From Paracoccus sp. (in: a-proteobacteria) (GTDB lineage: Bacteria > Pseudomonadota > Alphaproteobacteria > Rhodobacterales > Rhodobacteraceae): a stretch of 64,000 nt of DNA. The notes below the pieces were generated by a model. The model saw nothing but the letters and a program-made list of their open reading frames with translations, was not told the DNA's origin and searched no databases. Each line of letters opens with the position of its first letter. The stretch's first letter is position 1. This document shows positions 63,151 through 64,000 of this stretch, one piece after another. Location of the stretch: positions 1 to 64,000 of the forward strand of contig NZ_JAUVVF010000007.1 in NCBI RefSeq assembly GCF_030604785.1, read 5' to 3'. Position numbers and translations under genes: made by a program.

Positions 63151-63731
63151 AGCGGGCGCATCCAGAATTGCAGGTCTTTCGTCGTGTCCGAGGGCTGGTC
63201 CAGATCGCGCCAGGAAAACTGCGCGACGACGCCCGGCAGCAGCTGATAGCCGCGCCGCGTCCAGAACCCGTCCAGCGGGCGGTAATCGGCAGGGCGGGCG
63301 GGGTGATCGGCGGGCCGGATCACGCTGCAGAATGCCGACCAGCGCGCACCCAGCTTGCGGGCGTGGGCCTCGCGCGCGTCAAAGAAGGCGTGGCCCAGCC
63401 CGTGTCCGCGATAATCGGGCAGGAGCACCGATTCCGCGCAGTAGAAGATCTGGTCCAGCGGCTCGGGGCGGTCGGCGAAGGCGGCGGCGAAATCGGCGGC
63501 ATGATCGGCCATCGGTGCACCCGTTGCCGCCCCCACGATGCGCCCGTCATCCAGCGCGGCGACCACCACCGCGCCGGGCGACAGATAGGCGCGCAGGTAA
63601 TCGCGCTCGTAGTCCAGCGACCCGTCATAGAGATACGGAAAATCGCGGAAGACCGCGATCCGCAGCCGGGCCACGTCGTCCAGCGCCTTGGCCAGGGCCG
63701 TGCCGGTCAGGACGCGGGTCGTGACGCTCAT
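63147..63731 (-). CDS. GNAT-family N-acetyltransferase
   Basis: A 194-residue acetyltransferase. Acetyl-CoA loop motif is in PDYRGHGLGHAFFDAREAHA (R/QxxGxG/A); the beta4-alpha3 segment VAALDDGRIVGAATGA precedes it. Substrate cannot be predicted; the N-terminal RIAVFRDFPYLYDGSLDYERDY is a characteristic of a branch annotated as conserved acetyltransferase. It overlaps both neighbours by 4 bases, so a three-gene operon with the NTF2-like and nitrilase genes is likely. Confidence 0.92.
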   Translation of the reverse strand: MSVTTRVLTGTALAKALDDVARLRIAVFRDFPYLYDGSLDYERDYLRAYLSPGAVVVAALDDGRIVGAATGAPMADHAADFAAAFADRPEPLDQIFYCAESVLLPDYRGHGLGHAFFDAREAHARKLGARWSAFCSVIRPADHPARPADYRPLDGFWTRRGYQLLPGVVAQFSWRDLDQPSDTTKDLQFWMRPL

Positions 63732-64000
63732 CCGCCGACCTGCCGGACCCAGTCGGCCAGGTTGTAATAGGTCGTCACGCGCGCGATGCGGCCGTCGCGG
63801 ATGGTGAAGAACGCGCCCGCAGGCAGACGATAGGTCTGGCCATTGGCGGGGGGCAACCCCTCGTCGGTTTCCAGATAGGTGCCGTTCACCACGAATTCCG
63901 CCGCCGCACGGTCGCCTGCCTCGTTGGCGAAGACCACGATGTCGGTCAGCGTCTCGCGGTAGCAGCGCGTCATGTGCGCGTTGAAGGCCGCGAACAGGTC
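63728..64000 (-). CDS. NTF2-like (SnoaL/ketosteroid isomerase-type) protein, N-terminal cut by window edge
   Basis: The reading frame continues past base 64000. The visible 90 residues, DLFAAFNAHMTRCYRETLTDIV, then FVVNGTYLETDEGLPPANGQTYRLPAGAFFTIRDGRIARVTTYYNL, show the cone-shaped NTF2-like fold with the family pattern FxxNGTY...FF..RDGRI....YYN. Not assignable to a particular reaction. It overlaps the GNAT gene by 4 bases. Confidence 0.8.
   Translation of the reverse strand, partial: DLFAAFNAHMTRCYRETLTDIVVFANEAGDRAAAEFVVNGTYLETDEGLPPANGQTYRLPAGAFFTIRDGRIARVTTYYNLADWVRQVGG

Overview
The window is one continuous stretch of a high-GC alphaproteobacterial chromosome. It most resembles the family Rhodobacteraceae, probably Paracoccus or a close relative. 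This rests on the uniformly high GC, strong GC3 bias, a Rhodobacter-type porin, a serC-type leader upstream of serC-serA, and small families typical of the group (DUF1674, DUF3035, DUF3576, DUF3775, DUF2478, MbfA, invasion-associated locus B). No genus marker such as 16S rRNA is present, so the genus is an inference. I found no insertion sequence, prophage, integrase, CRISPR array, tRNA or rRNA. Coding density is very high, many neighbours overlap by 1-14 bases, and most genes are housekeeping.

Layout. 1-3110: end of an MFS permease, murein endopeptidase MepA, an esterase-like secreted protein and a queuosine-precursor transporter. 3111-3422 is the only gap over 300 bases; it holds a structured RNA candidate with its own terminator. 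3423-5808: thiolase, a ModE-type regulator behind a Mo-box-like palindrome, and a transglycosylase lipoprotein. 5812-11049 (minus): flavoprotein, holA, lptE and leuS, an overlapping block linking replication, outer-membrane assembly and translation. 11134-16047: DUF3576 lipoprotein, major porin, YggS, L,D-transpeptidase, ribA and an orphan OmpR-type regulator. 16049-21789: glutathionyl-hydroquinone reductase, MFS permease, exonuclease III, thioredoxin-like co-chaperone, Lon-domain protein, Trm112 and rhomboid. 21809-28028 (minus): degenerate DUF2268 protein, ftsK, aminotransferase, amidase and SDHAF4. 28084-38856 (plus): rsmB, purH, lspA, DUF3035 lipoprotein, P450, two M16 peptidases, mutL and DUF3775. 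38911-43096 (minus): sugar dehydrogenase, saccharopine dehydrogenase-like enzyme, RluA, LysE and free-methionine sulfoxide reductase. 43309-46846 (plus): DUF2478, TusA, membrane ferritin MbfA, AEC carrier and crotonase. 46943-50166 (minus): ExoD, YaiI, dapD and two unrecognised genes. 50355-59884: LOG-family protein, rlmN, IalB, asparaginase, TauE and the serine pathway (serB divergent from serC-serA). 59891-64000 (minus): PiT transporter, Nudix, ArfB, nitrilase, GNAT and an NTF2-like fragment.

Functional themes. Serine synthesis from 3-phosphoglycerate is complete (serA, serC, serB), with a leader hairpin that contains the serC ribosome-binding site. Envelope functions recur (MepA, L,D-transpeptidase, LptE, LspA, lipoproteins, porin). 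The likeliest sources of new biology are non-coding: the 3171-3354 RNA, a five-copy palindromic repeat with compensatory arm changes, the Mo-box in front of the ModE-like gene, and tandem small palindromes upstream of the DUF2478-TusA-MbfA genes.
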